Assembly (NCBI GenBank): GCA_016745315.1 | Contig: CP066886.1 | Coordinates: forward strand, 62,001 to 126,000 | Length of the DNA stretch: 64,000 bases | DNA from: Arthrospira sp. PCC 9108 | GTDB taxonomy: Bacteria; Cyanobacteriota; Cyanobacteriia; Cyanobacteriales; Microcoleaceae | Direction of reading: 5' to 3' | Shown here: piece by piece, positions 52,587 to 61,992 of the stretch | Layout: every line of letters begins with the position of its first letter | How positions within the stretch are numbered: the stretch's first letter is position 1 | Translations under genes and position numbers: made by a program | The notes under the pieces: generated by a model | Databases searched by the model: none | Seen by the model: the letters and a program-made list of their open reading frames with translations, nothing else | What the model was told of the DNA's origin: nothing

Positions 52587-54407
52587 ATGAAAATTGGTGC
52601 CAACTATCTGGGAGGCGATCGCTGTGAATTTGTCGTCTGGTCTCCCATTCGAGAAACTGTCAATCTGCAAATCGAGACCCCATCACCCCGGCTAGTTCCC
52701 ATGACTAAGGACTCTGAGGGATACTGGCGCGTGACCGTTTCTGATGTATCACCAGGGACTCGCTATCGTTACCAACTTGATCCCGATACCATTAGACCTG
52801 ACCCCGCCTCTCAGTATCAACCAGAAGATGTACACGGACCCTCTCAGGTCGTTAATCATGATGCCTTTAATTGGCAAGATGGCAACTGGTCAGGAGTCCC
52901 ACTGGCAGATTTAATTATCTATGAATTGCACGTTGGCACTTTTACCCCAGAGGGTACTTTTGAGGCTATTATTCCCCGTCTGGGAGAATTATTAGACTTA
53001 GGCATTACCGCCATTGAATTAATGCCTGTTTCCCAGTTTCCTGGTAGTCGCAACTGGGGTTATGATGGCGTTTATCCCTACGCTGTTCAGGCTTCCTATG
53101 GGGGACCAGAAGGATTAAAAGCCCTCGTTAATGCCTGTCATCAACAGGGAATGGCAGTAGTGTTGGATGTGGTATATAACCACTTCGGACCGGAGGGGAA
53201 TTATACCCGTGATTTCGGACCTTATTTTACTTCTAAATATCAAACACCCTGGGGAAGTGCCATTAACTATGATGATGCTGGTAGTCCGGGGGTGCGGAAT
53301 TTCGTGGTAGAGAATGTTCTCTATTGGTTCCGTGATTATCATATTGATGCACTGCGATTAGATGCAATTCATGCTATTTATGACTTGGGCGCTAAACATA
53401 TTTTAGAGGAAATGGCAGACGAGGTAGCTGCACTATCTGAGGCACAGGGTCGCCAGTTTTACCTAATCGCTGAAAGTGATTTAAATGACGTGAGAATTAT
53501 TAACCCCAAAAACCTGGGAGGTTATGGGATTGATGCCCAATGGAGTGATGATTTTCACCATGCTTTGAGAACTTTAATTACTGGAGATTTGACCGGGTAT
53601 TATAAGGATTTTGGCAAAGGTGCAGATTTGGCTAAAGCCCTATCTGAGAGTTTTGTCTACTCCTGGGATTATTCCCCTAATCGCGATCGCTATCATGGTA
53701 GTTATGCAGGCGATCGCCCTCCCTCTCAATTTGTGGTATGCTGTCAAAATCATGACCAAATTGGCAACCGTATGTTAGGAGAAAGGTTATCTCAACTCGC
53801 CTCCTTGTCAGCCCTAAAATTAGCCGCCGCCACCGTCTTATTATCTCCCTATATTCCCATGCTATTTATGGGGGAAGAGTACGGAGAAACTGCCCCATTT
53901 CTGTACTTTATCAGCCACAGCGACCCCGATTTAATCGAGGCGGTTCGCCAGGGGAGAAAATCCGAATTTGAGGAGTTTCACGCCGTCGGAGAACCCCCAG
54001 ATGCCCAAAGTATTGAGACCTTTAAGCAATCTATTCTTGATTGGGAAAAACGCAGCCAGGGACACCATCAAACCCTCTTAGGTTTCTATAAACAACTGAT
54101 TAGCCTACGCCATGAGATTCCGGCTATTAAAAAAGGCGATCGCCAAAACCAAAAAATCACCAGCGACGAATCCCAAAAACTTGTATCCTATCATCGGTGG
54201 ACTGATAACTCCCAAATTCTGTGTATATTGAACTTTAATAAACAACCAGTCACCTACCATTTCCAGAATTCCGGTCAAACTTGGCGCAAAAAGTTAGATT
54301 CCTCTGATTCTATATGGATGGGTCCAGGTTCTCATCTTCCTGATACCATTAACAATTCCCAGGAAATCACCCTAAACCCCGAAAGTTGTATCCTCTACAA
54401 CTGTTAA
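52587..54407 (+). CDS. treZ: Malto-oligosyltrehalose trehalohydrolase TreZ
   Basis: A 606-residue GH13 protein. It has an N-terminal CBM48-like domain, then YELHVGTFTPEGTFEAIIPRL, VVLDVVYNHFGPEGNY, DALRLDAIHAIYD (nucleophile Asp), LIAESDLND (acid Glu) and CCQNHDQIGNR. It releases trehalose from maltooligosyl trehalose made by TreY. The pair treZ-treY is consecutive, 51 bases apart. It starts 38 bases after the EamA transporter. The cytosolic trehalose it makes is an osmoprotectant. Confidence 0.95.
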   Translation: MKIGANYLGGDRCEFVVWSPIRETVNLQIETPSPRLVPMTKDSEGYWRVTVSDVSPGTRYRYQLDPDTIRPDPASQYQPEDVHGPSQVVNHDAFNWQDGNWSGVPLADLIIYELHVGTFTPEGTFEAIIPRLGELLDLGITAIELMPVSQFPGSRNWGYDGVYPYAVQASYGGPEGLKALVNACHQQGMAVVLDVVYNHFGPEGNYTRDFGPYFTSKYQTPWGSAINYDDAGSPGVRNFVVENVLYWFRDYHIDALRLDAIHAIYDLGAKHILEEMADEVAALSEAQGRQFYLIAESDLNDVRIINPKNLGGYGIDAQWSDDFHHALRTLITGDLTGYYKDFGKGADLAKALSESFVYSWDYSPNRDRYHGSYAGDRPPSQFVVCCQNHDQIGNRMLGERLSQLASLSALKLAAATVLLSPYIPMLFMGEEYGETAPFLYFISHSDPDLIEAVRQGRKSEFEEFHAVGEPPDAQSIETFKQSILDWEKRSQGHHQTLLGFYKQLISLRHEIPAIKKGDRQNQKITSDESQKLVSYHRWTDNSQILCILNFNKQPVTYHFQNSGQTWRKKLDSSDSIWMGPGSHLPDTINNSQEITLNPESCILYNC

Positions 54408-54458
54408 ACATCTGTTAAACATCCATTCACCCAACTACTACTTCCCTCGACATCAATT

Positions 54459-57269
54459 ATGCGTATTCCTGTTGCTACCTACAGAATCCAATTTAACCCT
54501 GATTTTGATTTTGAAGATGCCCAAAAAATTCTCCCTTACCTGCAAGAATTAGGCATTTCCGATATCTATGCTTCCCCAATTTTTAAAGCCAGAAGTGGTA
54601 GTACCCATGGTTATGATGTCGTTGACCCCAACCAAATTAACCCCGAATTAGGTTCCCCAGAAACCTTTGATGAACTCATCGAAGAAATCCAAGAACGCGA
54701 CATGGGGTGGGTGCAAGATATCGTCCCTAACCACATGGCCTATGATAGCGAAAATAAGCTATTGATGGATGTGTTAGAACATGGTCCAGATTCCGAATAT
54801 TTTGATTATTTTGAAATTGATTGGGATCAGGCTTATGAAAACATTAAAGGACGAGTCCTAGCGCCATTATTAGGAGACTTTTATGGCAACTGTTTAGAAA
54901 ACGGACAGTTAAAACTTTCCTATAATGAATCTGGGTTAAGTGTCAATTACTACAATCTCAAATTCCCCCTCAGAATTGAATCCTATGCTACCCTCATCAG
55001 CTATAAAATTAACACCCTTTCCCAAACCCTAGGAAACCGTCACCCTGACGTAATTAAGTTATTAGGGGTTCTGTATATCCTCAAAAATATTCCCTCCGAA
55101 ACCTCTAGCCAGCAGCGACGAGACCAGGCGGAATTTGTCAAAAAACTGCTGTGGGAAATTTATCAAGAAAATCCAGAGATTCAGAAATTCATTGATGAAA
55201 ATATCGATTTCTTTAATGGGGATACCGGGAAAAGCGAGAGTTTTAATCTCTTGGATAACCTGTTATCTGATCAATTTTTCCGCCTGTCCTTCTGGAAGGT
55301 CGGCGCAGAAGAATTAAACTATCGGCGCTTTTTTACCGTTAATGAATTGATTTGTGTTCGCGTGGAAGATTATAAGGTTTTTCAACGCACCCATGATTTA
55401 ATTGGTGAGTTGGTCAAGTCGGGTAAATTTACCGGATTAAGAATTGACCATATTGATGGACTTTATAACCCAGTTCAATATCTGCGCTGGCTGCGGGAAA
55501 AAACCGGAGAGATTTATATTGTGGTTGAAAAAATCCTCGAATTAGAGGAAAAATTGCCCGCTAACTGGCCGATTCAGGGAACCAGCGGTTATGAGTTTTT
55601 GAATTATGTCAATGGTTTATTTTGCCAGAGTAAAAATGAGGAAAGGTTTAATCAAATCTATGCGGAAATGACCGGACTTACCCGAACTTATAATGATTTA
55701 TTGGTAGCGAAAAAACGGCTAATTGCTGATAAGAATTTGGCGGGAGATGCTGATAATTTAGCCCAGTTACTCAAGCGGGTTTGTGGTGATTATCGCTACG
55801 GACGAGATTTCACTTTAGCAGGTCTCAAAACTGCGATTATGGAGTTTTTGGTGAGGTTTCCGGTCTATCGGACTTATATTAATCAGGAAGGTGTGGGAGA
55901 GGATGACCGCGCCTATGTGCAACAGGCGATTCGGGAAGCTAAGGTTAAATTGCCGGAACTGTTGAATGAACTTAATTTGATGGAAAAGTTCCTGTTTCTT
56001 GATTATGATGAGTTTTTGAGTGAGGAAAATCAACAGTTGTGGCTGCGTTTTGTGATGAAATTGCAGCAGTTTTCTGGTCCGTTAACGGCTAAGGGAATTG
56101 AAGATACTCTGTTTTATGTTTATTACCGATTTTTGGCATTAAATGAGGTGGGAGGTTCCCCTAGTCATTTTGGTATTTCTGTGGAGAAATTCCATGAGTT
56201 TAACCAAGAACGTCTGAACAGTTGGCCCCATGCGATGAATGCCACGGCTACCCATGACACGAAGCGAGGGGAAGATGTCCGATCGCGTTTAAATGTGATT
56301 TCGGAATTACCTGATCAGTGGGAAGAAAGGGTAAAGGTTTGGTCACAGTTGAACCGTGTTCATAAAACCCAAATTGATAGCAAGATAATTCCCGATCGCA
56401 ATGATGAATATTTCCTTTATCAGACTTTGGTGGGTTCTTTCCCCTTCCTAGAAGAAGAATATCCTGAGTATGTGCAACGCATTAAAGATTATGTCGTGAA
56501 AGCAGTCCGGGAAGCCAAAGTACATACGGCTTGGTTACGACCAGATACTGATTATGAAAATGGCTTTGTGAATTTTGTCGAGAAAATCCTGGATTTCTCG
56601 GAGGATAATAAATTTTGGCAGGAGTTCCGACCCTTTCAAGAAAAAGTGGCTTTTTATGGGATGTTTAATTCCCTGTCTCAGACTTTACTCAAGTTGATCA
56701 GTCCTGGACTACCGGATATTTATCAGGGGACGGAATTATGGGATTTTAGCTTAGTTGACCCAGATAATCGCCGTCCGGTAGATTTTGATGGTCGCCTGTC
56801 CTATGTACAGGAAATTAAGCGACGATCGCGCACGGGAATGCAGAATTTAATTGATGATTTAATGGCGACTTGGGAAGATGGCCGTCTGAAGTTGTTTTTA
56901 ATTGCGCGGGTTTTACAAGCGAGACAGGAATATCTCGATATATTCCAACAGGGAGACTATCAACCTGTAGCCGTAACTGGTAAGTATTGCGATCGCATTA
57001 TGGCTGTGGCGCGCAGTTATGGTAAACATACAGCGATCGCCATTATCCCCAGGTTTTTGACTGATGTTATAGAACCCCCTCAATTTCCCGTAGGTGATAT
57101 TTGGGGAGATACCGCTATAATTGTTCCTGAAGGTAGCGAGTCCAATTGGTATGAGGCGATCGTCAATCATGACATAGCCGCGAGTCCCAACATTCTAGTA
57201 AGTCAAATTCTCCAGTATTTCCCCGTCGGTTTACTGATCAATGAATCAGTCCCCATTTCCGACAAATAA
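54459..57269 (+). CDS. treY: Malto-oligosyltrehalose synthase TreY
   Basis: A 936-residue GH13 enzyme, long as is typical: MRIPVATYRIQFNPDFDFEDA, DIYASPIFKARSGSTHGYDVVD, VQDIVPNHMAYDSEN, TGLRIDHIDGLYNP (nucleophile Asp) and EKILELEEKLP (acid Glu). The conserved C-terminal half contains ATHDTKRGEDVRSRL and PGLPDIYQGTELWDFSLVDPDNRRPVD. It converts the reducing-end alpha-1,4 bond of a maltooligosaccharide to an alpha,alpha-1,1 (trehalosyl) end. Downstream of treZ in the same operon; GlgX and GH57 elsewhere in the window may feed it. Confidence 0.95.
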   Translation: MRIPVATYRIQFNPDFDFEDAQKILPYLQELGISDIYASPIFKARSGSTHGYDVVDPNQINPELGSPETFDELIEEIQERDMGWVQDIVPNHMAYDSENKLLMDVLEHGPDSEYFDYFEIDWDQAYENIKGRVLAPLLGDFYGNCLENGQLKLSYNESGLSVNYYNLKFPLRIESYATLISYKINTLSQTLGNRHPDVIKLLGVLYILKNIPSETSSQQRRDQAEFVKKLLWEIYQENPEIQKFIDENIDFFNGDTGKSESFNLLDNLLSDQFFRLSFWKVGAEELNYRRFFTVNELICVRVEDYKVFQRTHDLIGELVKSGKFTGLRIDHIDGLYNPVQYLRWLREKTGEIYIVVEKILELEEKLPANWPIQGTSGYEFLNYVNGLFCQSKNEERFNQIYAEMTGLTRTYNDLLVAKKRLIADKNLAGDADNLAQLLKRVCGDYRYGRDFTLAGLKTAIMEFLVRFPVYRTYINQEGVGEDDRAYVQQAIREAKVKLPELLNELNLMEKFLFLDYDEFLSEENQQLWLRFVMKLQQFSGPLTAKGIEDTLFYVYYRFLALNEVGGSPSHFGISVEKFHEFNQERLNSWPHAMNATATHDTKRGEDVRSRLNVISELPDQWEERVKVWSQLNRVHKTQIDSKIIPDRNDEYFLYQTLVGSFPFLEEEYPEYVQRIKDYVVKAVREAKVHTAWLRPDTDYENGFVNFVEKILDFSEDNKFWQEFRPFQEKVAFYGMFNSLSQTLLKLISPGLPDIYQGTELWDFSLVDPDNRRPVDFDGRLSYVQEIKRRSRTGMQNLIDDLMATWEDGRLKLFLIARVLQARQEYLDIFQQGDYQPVAVTGKYCDRIMAVARSYGKHTAIAIIPRFLTDVIEPPQFPVGDIWGDTAIIVPEGSESNWYEAIVNHDIAASPNILVSQILQYFPVGLLINESVPISDK

Positions 57270-57273
57270 TTCC

Positions 57274-58005
57274 CTATTCTCCTTGGGGGTATTCTTCCCA
57301 TAATTTTGTCATTTGGCGAATACTCCCATAATCTCCGTTACCTAATATCAGGTGGTCAAGGATAGGTAAAGACAAGAATTGACCCCCTTCGAGAAGTTGG
57401 CGGGTCAGCTCGATATCTTGATGACTAGGTTCAACATTTCCTGATGGGTGATTATGAGCAATAATCAGACGGGTGGCATTGTGTTTGAGTACCTCCCGGA
57501 AAATTTCACGGGGATGAGCCAGCGTTTCCGTAGCCGTTCCTATGGTCAACAGCTTAGTTCCCAATAGGCGGTTTTTCACATCCATTAACAAGATAGCAAA
57601 TCTTTCTTGTGTCTGCCACATCAAATTATGGCTGAGAGCATTAGCAGCCGCTTGGGGGCTGTCAATGACCGTCAATTCCGGGGGTTTAGATAGAAAGACT
57701 CGCTTTCCCAATTCGATCGCAGCTATGATAGTAGTAGCCTTAGCCGGACCAACTCCGTGAATTTTAGTAAGTTCCCCAACCCCCACATTTCGCATCACCG
57801 AAAGGGGATCTTCCTCACACTGGCTGAGTTCCTTTAATATGTATTGTCCCAGACCAACCGACGAGAGTTTCCCGGCTCCCTGACCTGTTCCCAACAAAAT
57901 CGCTATTAATTCTGCTGTAGAGAGGCTTTGGGGTCCGAAAGCCATTAATCTTTCACGGGGTCTCTCACTGGTAGGGATATCCGCAATTCTGAGGCTATAG
58001 GTCAT
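57274..58005 (-). CDS. radC: RadC/JAB-domain DNA repair-related protein
   Basis: A 243-residue protein. An N-terminal helix-hairpin-helix (GVGELTKIHGVGPAKATTIIAAIELGKR) is followed by the RadC JAMM domain, with the metal motif HNHPSGNVEPSHQD near residues 190-203. Its exact role is unsettled; it was named for E. coli DNA repair, though that assignment has been questioned. Five bases after treY's 3' end, convergent. Confidence 0.95.
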   Translation of the reverse strand: MTYSLRIADIPTSERPRERLMAFGPQSLSTAELIAILLGTGQGAGKLSSVGLGQYILKELSQCEEDPLSVMRNVGVGELTKIHGVGPAKATTIIAAIELGKRVFLSKPPELTVIDSPQAAANALSHNLMWQTQERFAILLMDVKNRLLGTKLLTIGTATETLAHPREIFREVLKHNATRLIIAHNHPSGNVEPSHQDIELTRQLLEGGQFLSLPILDHLILGNGDYGSIRQMTKLWEEYPQGE

Positions 58006-58081
58006 GCCATAATTTACACTCGTAAGTTAGATTAAGCATTCCCGGATTGTAGCTCACCAATGACCAAGTAATTCTTAAATC

Positions 58082-58109
58082 AAAATAAAATTCCCCCTAT
58101 TCGGGGGAA
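58082..58109 (-). terminator. Terminator of the RTX protein gene (minus strand)
   Basis: A 7-bp stem TTCCCCC/GGGGGAA (58091-58097 and 58103-58109). On the minus strand it is followed by TTTTATTTT. It lies about 100 bases beyond the RTX gene's stop. Confidence 0.7.
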
Positions 58110-58211
58110 AATTGACAAGATTGAGGTCTGGCATTTTTCAGGGATAGAAGCGATCGCTTTTGGTAGCTTACGCCAACCCCAATCGCCTATCGCTCCTTAA
58201 CCCCTATGTCA

Positions 58212-60206
58212 CTAAATAATCAGAATGTCACTGGCGCTGATACGTGGGAAGTTTCCATCCGGCAGTTGACCGAACTGAGCAACAGGAAATACTCCTTCTG
58301 GTTGACTGCCGTTTTCATCGTACCTCAGTACACCAGATGCTTGTTCATAAATTAGCACTGGAGTATTAATGTTGGCATCCGCATCGCGATACAGGCCAGT
58401 TGGCAAGTAAATAAACTGGTTCGGTCCAAGTTCACTGTTGCTGATTCCCGGAACCAGAGCAAAGCCAAAGCCACCAACACTAGCGTCTCTGACAAACACC
58501 AGTCGGTCATTACCACCCTGATTAAAGTCAGTAATAAAGTCCGCACTAGTAGTGGTTTTCACCGCTTCACTGAAGCGATAGAAGAACTGGTTGTCACCCT
58601 CACCACCAACTAAGGTGTTAACACCGAAGCCACCTTCGAGGGTATCATCTCCAGGTCCACCATCAAGTAAATCATTACCGCTACCACCGAAGAGGAAGTC
58701 ATTACCAGCGCCACCGAGGAGAGTATCATCGCCATTACCACCTAAGAGGAGGTCATTACCTGATCCGGTTACGAGCAGGTCATTGCGCTCACTACCCTCA
58801 ACGGTATTGTTACCCTGAAGGTTGGTAATGCTTACGCCAACATTACCTTCATTGAAGAATTCAACATTAGCTGCAGTGATACTGTCATTACCCAGCGTAT
58901 TGGCAGTGTCAGATAACAAGATGTCATTGGTGGTTCCGAACACAATAGTATCGTCACCAGCCCCACCAGCGATAACGTTAGTGATACTACCTTGTGCGCC
59001 GATAATTAAGTCATTACCAGCACCACCAAACAGGCTAACCTCTAGGGGAGTAGTACCGGTACGCAACCACTCGCCACCGTTCAGGGTGTTGTTGCCATCG
59101 CCACCGTCCATGATACTGAAGCGTCGCCCCAGCAGGCTATCATTGCCATCACCACCAAATAGTGAGTCACTCGCAAATACAGATACCAAGGTATCGTTAC
59201 CAGGACCACCATCAAGGACGCTACCTCCCGCAAAACCTGATAGGGAACTATTAATACCCTGGGTGGTTAGTTGCGCTGAAGTGTTAGTGGATAGGAAGTC
59301 ATCTCCCTCGCCGCCCAATAGGGTATCCTCAGCGGCAAAACTCATAATCGTATCGTTACCAGCACCACCATCTAGGAAGTTCTGGCCTTCTCCGAATCTG
59401 CCGATGGGACCTATAATTGAGTCATCACCAGCACCACCCATCATGGTTACTTGGGTAACACCAACCAAGGCGGTCTGAGGATCAAAGGGGCTAATAGAGC
59501 CAGTGGGGTTTTGGATTCTTAGGGTGTCGTTACCTTCATCCCCAGAAAGGTAGGATAGGCTGCCAACTCCCACAATGGAGTCATTATCTTGACCACCATA
59601 GAGACTATCTCCGGTGTTGATCCCAACAATCGTGTCATTGCCAATGTTGCCGTTAACCCAGTTGTTACCTTGGTTAGCACCACCAACGGCAGGGGGAACC
59701 ACTAGACCAACATTGCTCTGACCAGAGGCGCTGTAGAAACCGATTAGGTCATCTCCTTTACCCCCGTAGATGGTGTCATTACCCTGTAAACCACCTAATA
59801 TCGTGTCCTCATCCTGATTCCCAAACATGAGGTTGCCGCCAGAGACTGCAACTAGCAAGTCTCTTCCGGCTCCCCCATACAGGGTGGCTGGTTGTTCAGC
59901 GACGATGGTATCGCGACCGTCTCCACCCACTAAAGCTACCCCAGGGGCACGACCTAACAGAGAGTCATTACCAGGGCCACCAAATAGGGTATCACCTTGA
60001 CCACGAGCTACCAGAACATCATTTCCACTAAGGTCGCTGCCAACTAGGCTATCTCCATAAACCAGACTACCCCCCAGGGTTGAGGTGGTAATCGTGTCGT
60101 TTCCTCCAAGACCCAGGATTGTGTCTGGTCTAGGGGCAAAAGGTGCGTCCTGATTATATTGATCAGGTCCGCTAGTTAAAAAGGTTGGACCTCTTCCAGA
60201 TGTCAT
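58212..60206 (-). CDS. RTX-type calcium-binding repeat protein
   Basis: A 664-residue protein with a good GGAGGAG ribosome binding site (60214-60220). It is almost entirely hemolysin-type nonapeptide repeats (GGxGxDxUx): GGNDTI, GGPGNDSLLG, GGAGDDSI, GNGDDTLLGG, GGSGNDLLDGG and more throughout. The C-terminal 120 residues form a non-repeat domain (FFYRFSEAVKTTTSADFITDF...) as in proteins exported by type I secretion. No N-terminal signal peptide is present. Predicted to be calcium-folded and secreted; no toxin domain was found, so a surface or S-layer-like role is as likely. Confidence 0.9.
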   Translation of the reverse strand: MTSGRGPTFLTSGPDQYNQDAPFAPRPDTILGLGGNDTITTSTLGGSLVYGDSLVGSDLSGNDVLVARGQGDTLFGGPGNDSLLGRAPGVALVGGDGRDTIVAEQPATLYGGAGRDLLVAVSGGNLMFGNQDEDTILGGLQGNDTIYGGKGDDLIGFYSASGQSNVGLVVPPAVGGANQGNNWVNGNIGNDTIVGINTGDSLYGGQDNDSIVGVGSLSYLSGDEGNDTLRIQNPTGSISPFDPQTALVGVTQVTMMGGAGDDSIIGPIGRFGEGQNFLDGGAGNDTIMSFAAEDTLLGGEGDDFLSTNTSAQLTTQGINSSLSGFAGGSVLDGGPGNDTLVSVFASDSLFGGDGNDSLLGRRFSIMDGGDGNNTLNGGEWLRTGTTPLEVSLFGGAGNDLIIGAQGSITNVIAGGAGDDTIVFGTTNDILLSDTANTLGNDSITAANVEFFNEGNVGVSITNLQGNNTVEGSERNDLLVTGSGNDLLLGGNGDDTLLGGAGNDFLFGGSGNDLLDGGPGDDTLEGGFGVNTLVGGEGDNQFFYRFSEAVKTTTSADFITDFNQGGNDRLVFVRDASVGGFGFALVPGISNSELGPNQFIYLPTGLYRDADANINTPVLIYEQASGVLRYDENGSQPEGVFPVAQFGQLPDGNFPRISASDILII

Positions 60207-60711
60207 TTTGTTTCACTCCTCCGCAATGATGTTTTTTGATCCGTTGGGACTACAGACACTGCCTGAAACACCAGAGATTGTTCCGCAGTAGTTTAACCTT
60301 TTTACCCTCAGCAAGTCTAGTCCCTTCCCCACTGTTCTGTCTACAATGTCTGTAGTGTGGTTAGGATTGCTTGGGTGTATTATGATTGGTTCTTGGATCA
60401 ATTTCTCCAGAATTGTCTTGTAATCATTACTCTTAAAGATTATCTTGGGTACTCTTGTGCTTTGGGACGAAATATATCCCTACTATGTTCCTGCCCACCC
60501 CTTATTTCAGCCAGTTTCAGCCAAAAAAGGCGTTATAAGCATCGGATAAGATTTGGCTCAGATTTGATTTTGTTGCCGGGAACTCCTCCTTTTTTCGTCT
60601 AGCTCAAAGGTCTATTTGATGGGAATTATATGTTATTTATGACCACCAACTTGGCTGCGCCAAATTAGATAATTTGGGGTCAAAGTTTCGGGTTAGGGAA
60701 ACCTCGATCGC
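60207..60711. other. Intergenic region upstream of the RTX gene, no gene seen
   Basis: About 500 bases holding the RTX gene's ribosome binding site and presumably its promoter. Short open frames (e.g. 60357-60602) have no domain or ribosome binding site and are not called. Confidence 0.45.
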
Positions 60712-61974
60712 CTATGCAATGACGGGCTGGGAGGAAATCTGTTCCCCAGAGGTAGGCCGGGACTTTTGAGCGACTTGTTCAATCAGTTGCAGTTGTTTTG
60801 ACAACAATTTAGACAGATCATAACGCTCTATAACTGTTTCCCTGGCTCGGACTCGCAAATCTGCCATGCGGTTGGGGTGGTCTAATACCTCATCAACCCG
60901 GTCGGCGATTTGTTTGGGAGAAAAGAAATCGACCAGTAAGCCGTTATAGCCATCTTGAATGACCTCCCGAATAGGGGGGGTGTCCGAACCAATGACTAGA
61001 CAACCGGTGGAAAGGCTTTCTATCATAGACCAGGACAATACAAAGGGTCGAGTTAAGTATACATGGACTGCAGAGGCTTGAATCACTTTCAGGTATTGTC
61101 CATAGGGCAACGGACCGACAAAGTGAATCCTGGATAGATCCAGGGGGATCTGAGCCAGCATTTTGTCTTTGTAACTCATGCCATTGGGTAAGGATTTACC
61201 GTAGCAAACTCGCTCTGATCCGACAACTACCACATGGCAGTTTGGTCTTCTTTCCTGTATGTACGCCACGGCTTCGATAAATTCTGGAAAACCTCTATAA
61301 GGTTCCATACCACGGGCTACATAGGTGACTATCTCATCAACTTGACTCAAGTCTAAATTAGGTAGTACCAATTTAGCGTCTGGGTCGGGTTTGAAATAGG
61401 TGGTATCTACGCCGTCATGAATGACGGAAATCTTCGATTGCAGTTCCGGGGGAAATTGCGATCGCTGCCAATAGGTGGGGGAAATCCCCCAATCACAGGA
61501 GTATAGGTCAATTAGAATCGGGCAATTTTTTACCCTAATTCTAGCCATATCATCAACGGTGAGGGGGTCGGCGGGGTCAAAGTCCGCATCAGAACCTTTA
61601 GCGTTATAAAACCACTCGAAATAACACAGTAAGGGGGTATCGGGAAAAACCTCTTTGACGAAGAGGGTGGGACCCCAACCGGAGTGACCGCAGACGATAT
61701 CGGGAACAAAACCCATGGATTTGAGTTTCTCAGCCATCCGATACACGGCTTGACCATATATTACAGCACTTTCTATTCCCCGCAAATATTGGTGAGTTTC
61801 CGGGGCGCTTTCGCGGTTGGGGGTGAATAGGGCCTTAGTAACTCCGGGAATTTTCCATTCTGGGCGTTCGTATTTGGTCCCGAAGATGATTTGATTGTTG
61901 GGGTCCGCACCGAGGGCGGTGATAATATGTCGATATTGGGCGGGAAAGTTGGGATGTAGGAATAATGCTCGCAT
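60712..61974 (-). CDS. Family 4 glycosyltransferase
   Basis: A 420-residue GT-B fold enzyme. The N-terminal MRALFLHPNFPAQYRHI and ESAVIYGQAVYRMAEKL are followed by the C-terminal domain with VTYVARGMEPYRGFPEFIEAVAYI and the donor site SLSTGCLVIGSDTPPIREVIQDGYNGLLVDFF. It transfers a sugar from a nucleotide donor, probably in surface polysaccharide or glycan synthesis. It is 18 bases downstream of the sulfotransferase-methyltransferase gene on the same strand, so co-transcribed. Confidence 0.9.
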   Translation of the reverse strand: MRALFLHPNFPAQYRHIITALGADPNNQIIFGTKYERPEWKIPGVTKALFTPNRESAPETHQYLRGIESAVIYGQAVYRMAEKLKSMGFVPDIVCGHSGWGPTLFVKEVFPDTPLLCYFEWFYNAKGSDADFDPADPLTVDDMARIRVKNCPILIDLYSCDWGISPTYWQRSQFPPELQSKISVIHDGVDTTYFKPDPDAKLVLPNLDLSQVDEIVTYVARGMEPYRGFPEFIEAVAYIQERRPNCHVVVVGSERVCYGKSLPNGMSYKDKMLAQIPLDLSRIHFVGPLPYGQYLKVIQASAVHVYLTRPFVLSWSMIESLSTGCLVIGSDTPPIREVIQDGYNGLLVDFFSPKQIADRVDEVLDHPNRMADLRVRARETVIERYDLSKLLSKQLQLIEQVAQKSRPTSGEQISSQPVIA

Positions 61975-61992
61975 AATGAAGGAATAGTTGGG

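Noticed and set aside
58591..59478. Long plus-strand frames rich in Pro/Ser (e.g. 58822-59478)
   Set aside because: Antisense to the RTX repeat gene. The Pro/Ser bias is the complement of the Gly/Asp repeats. No start signals.
60357..60602. 81-codon plus-strand frame upstream of the RTX gene
   Set aside because: No ribosome binding site or family. Lies in the probable promoter region of the divergent RTX gene.
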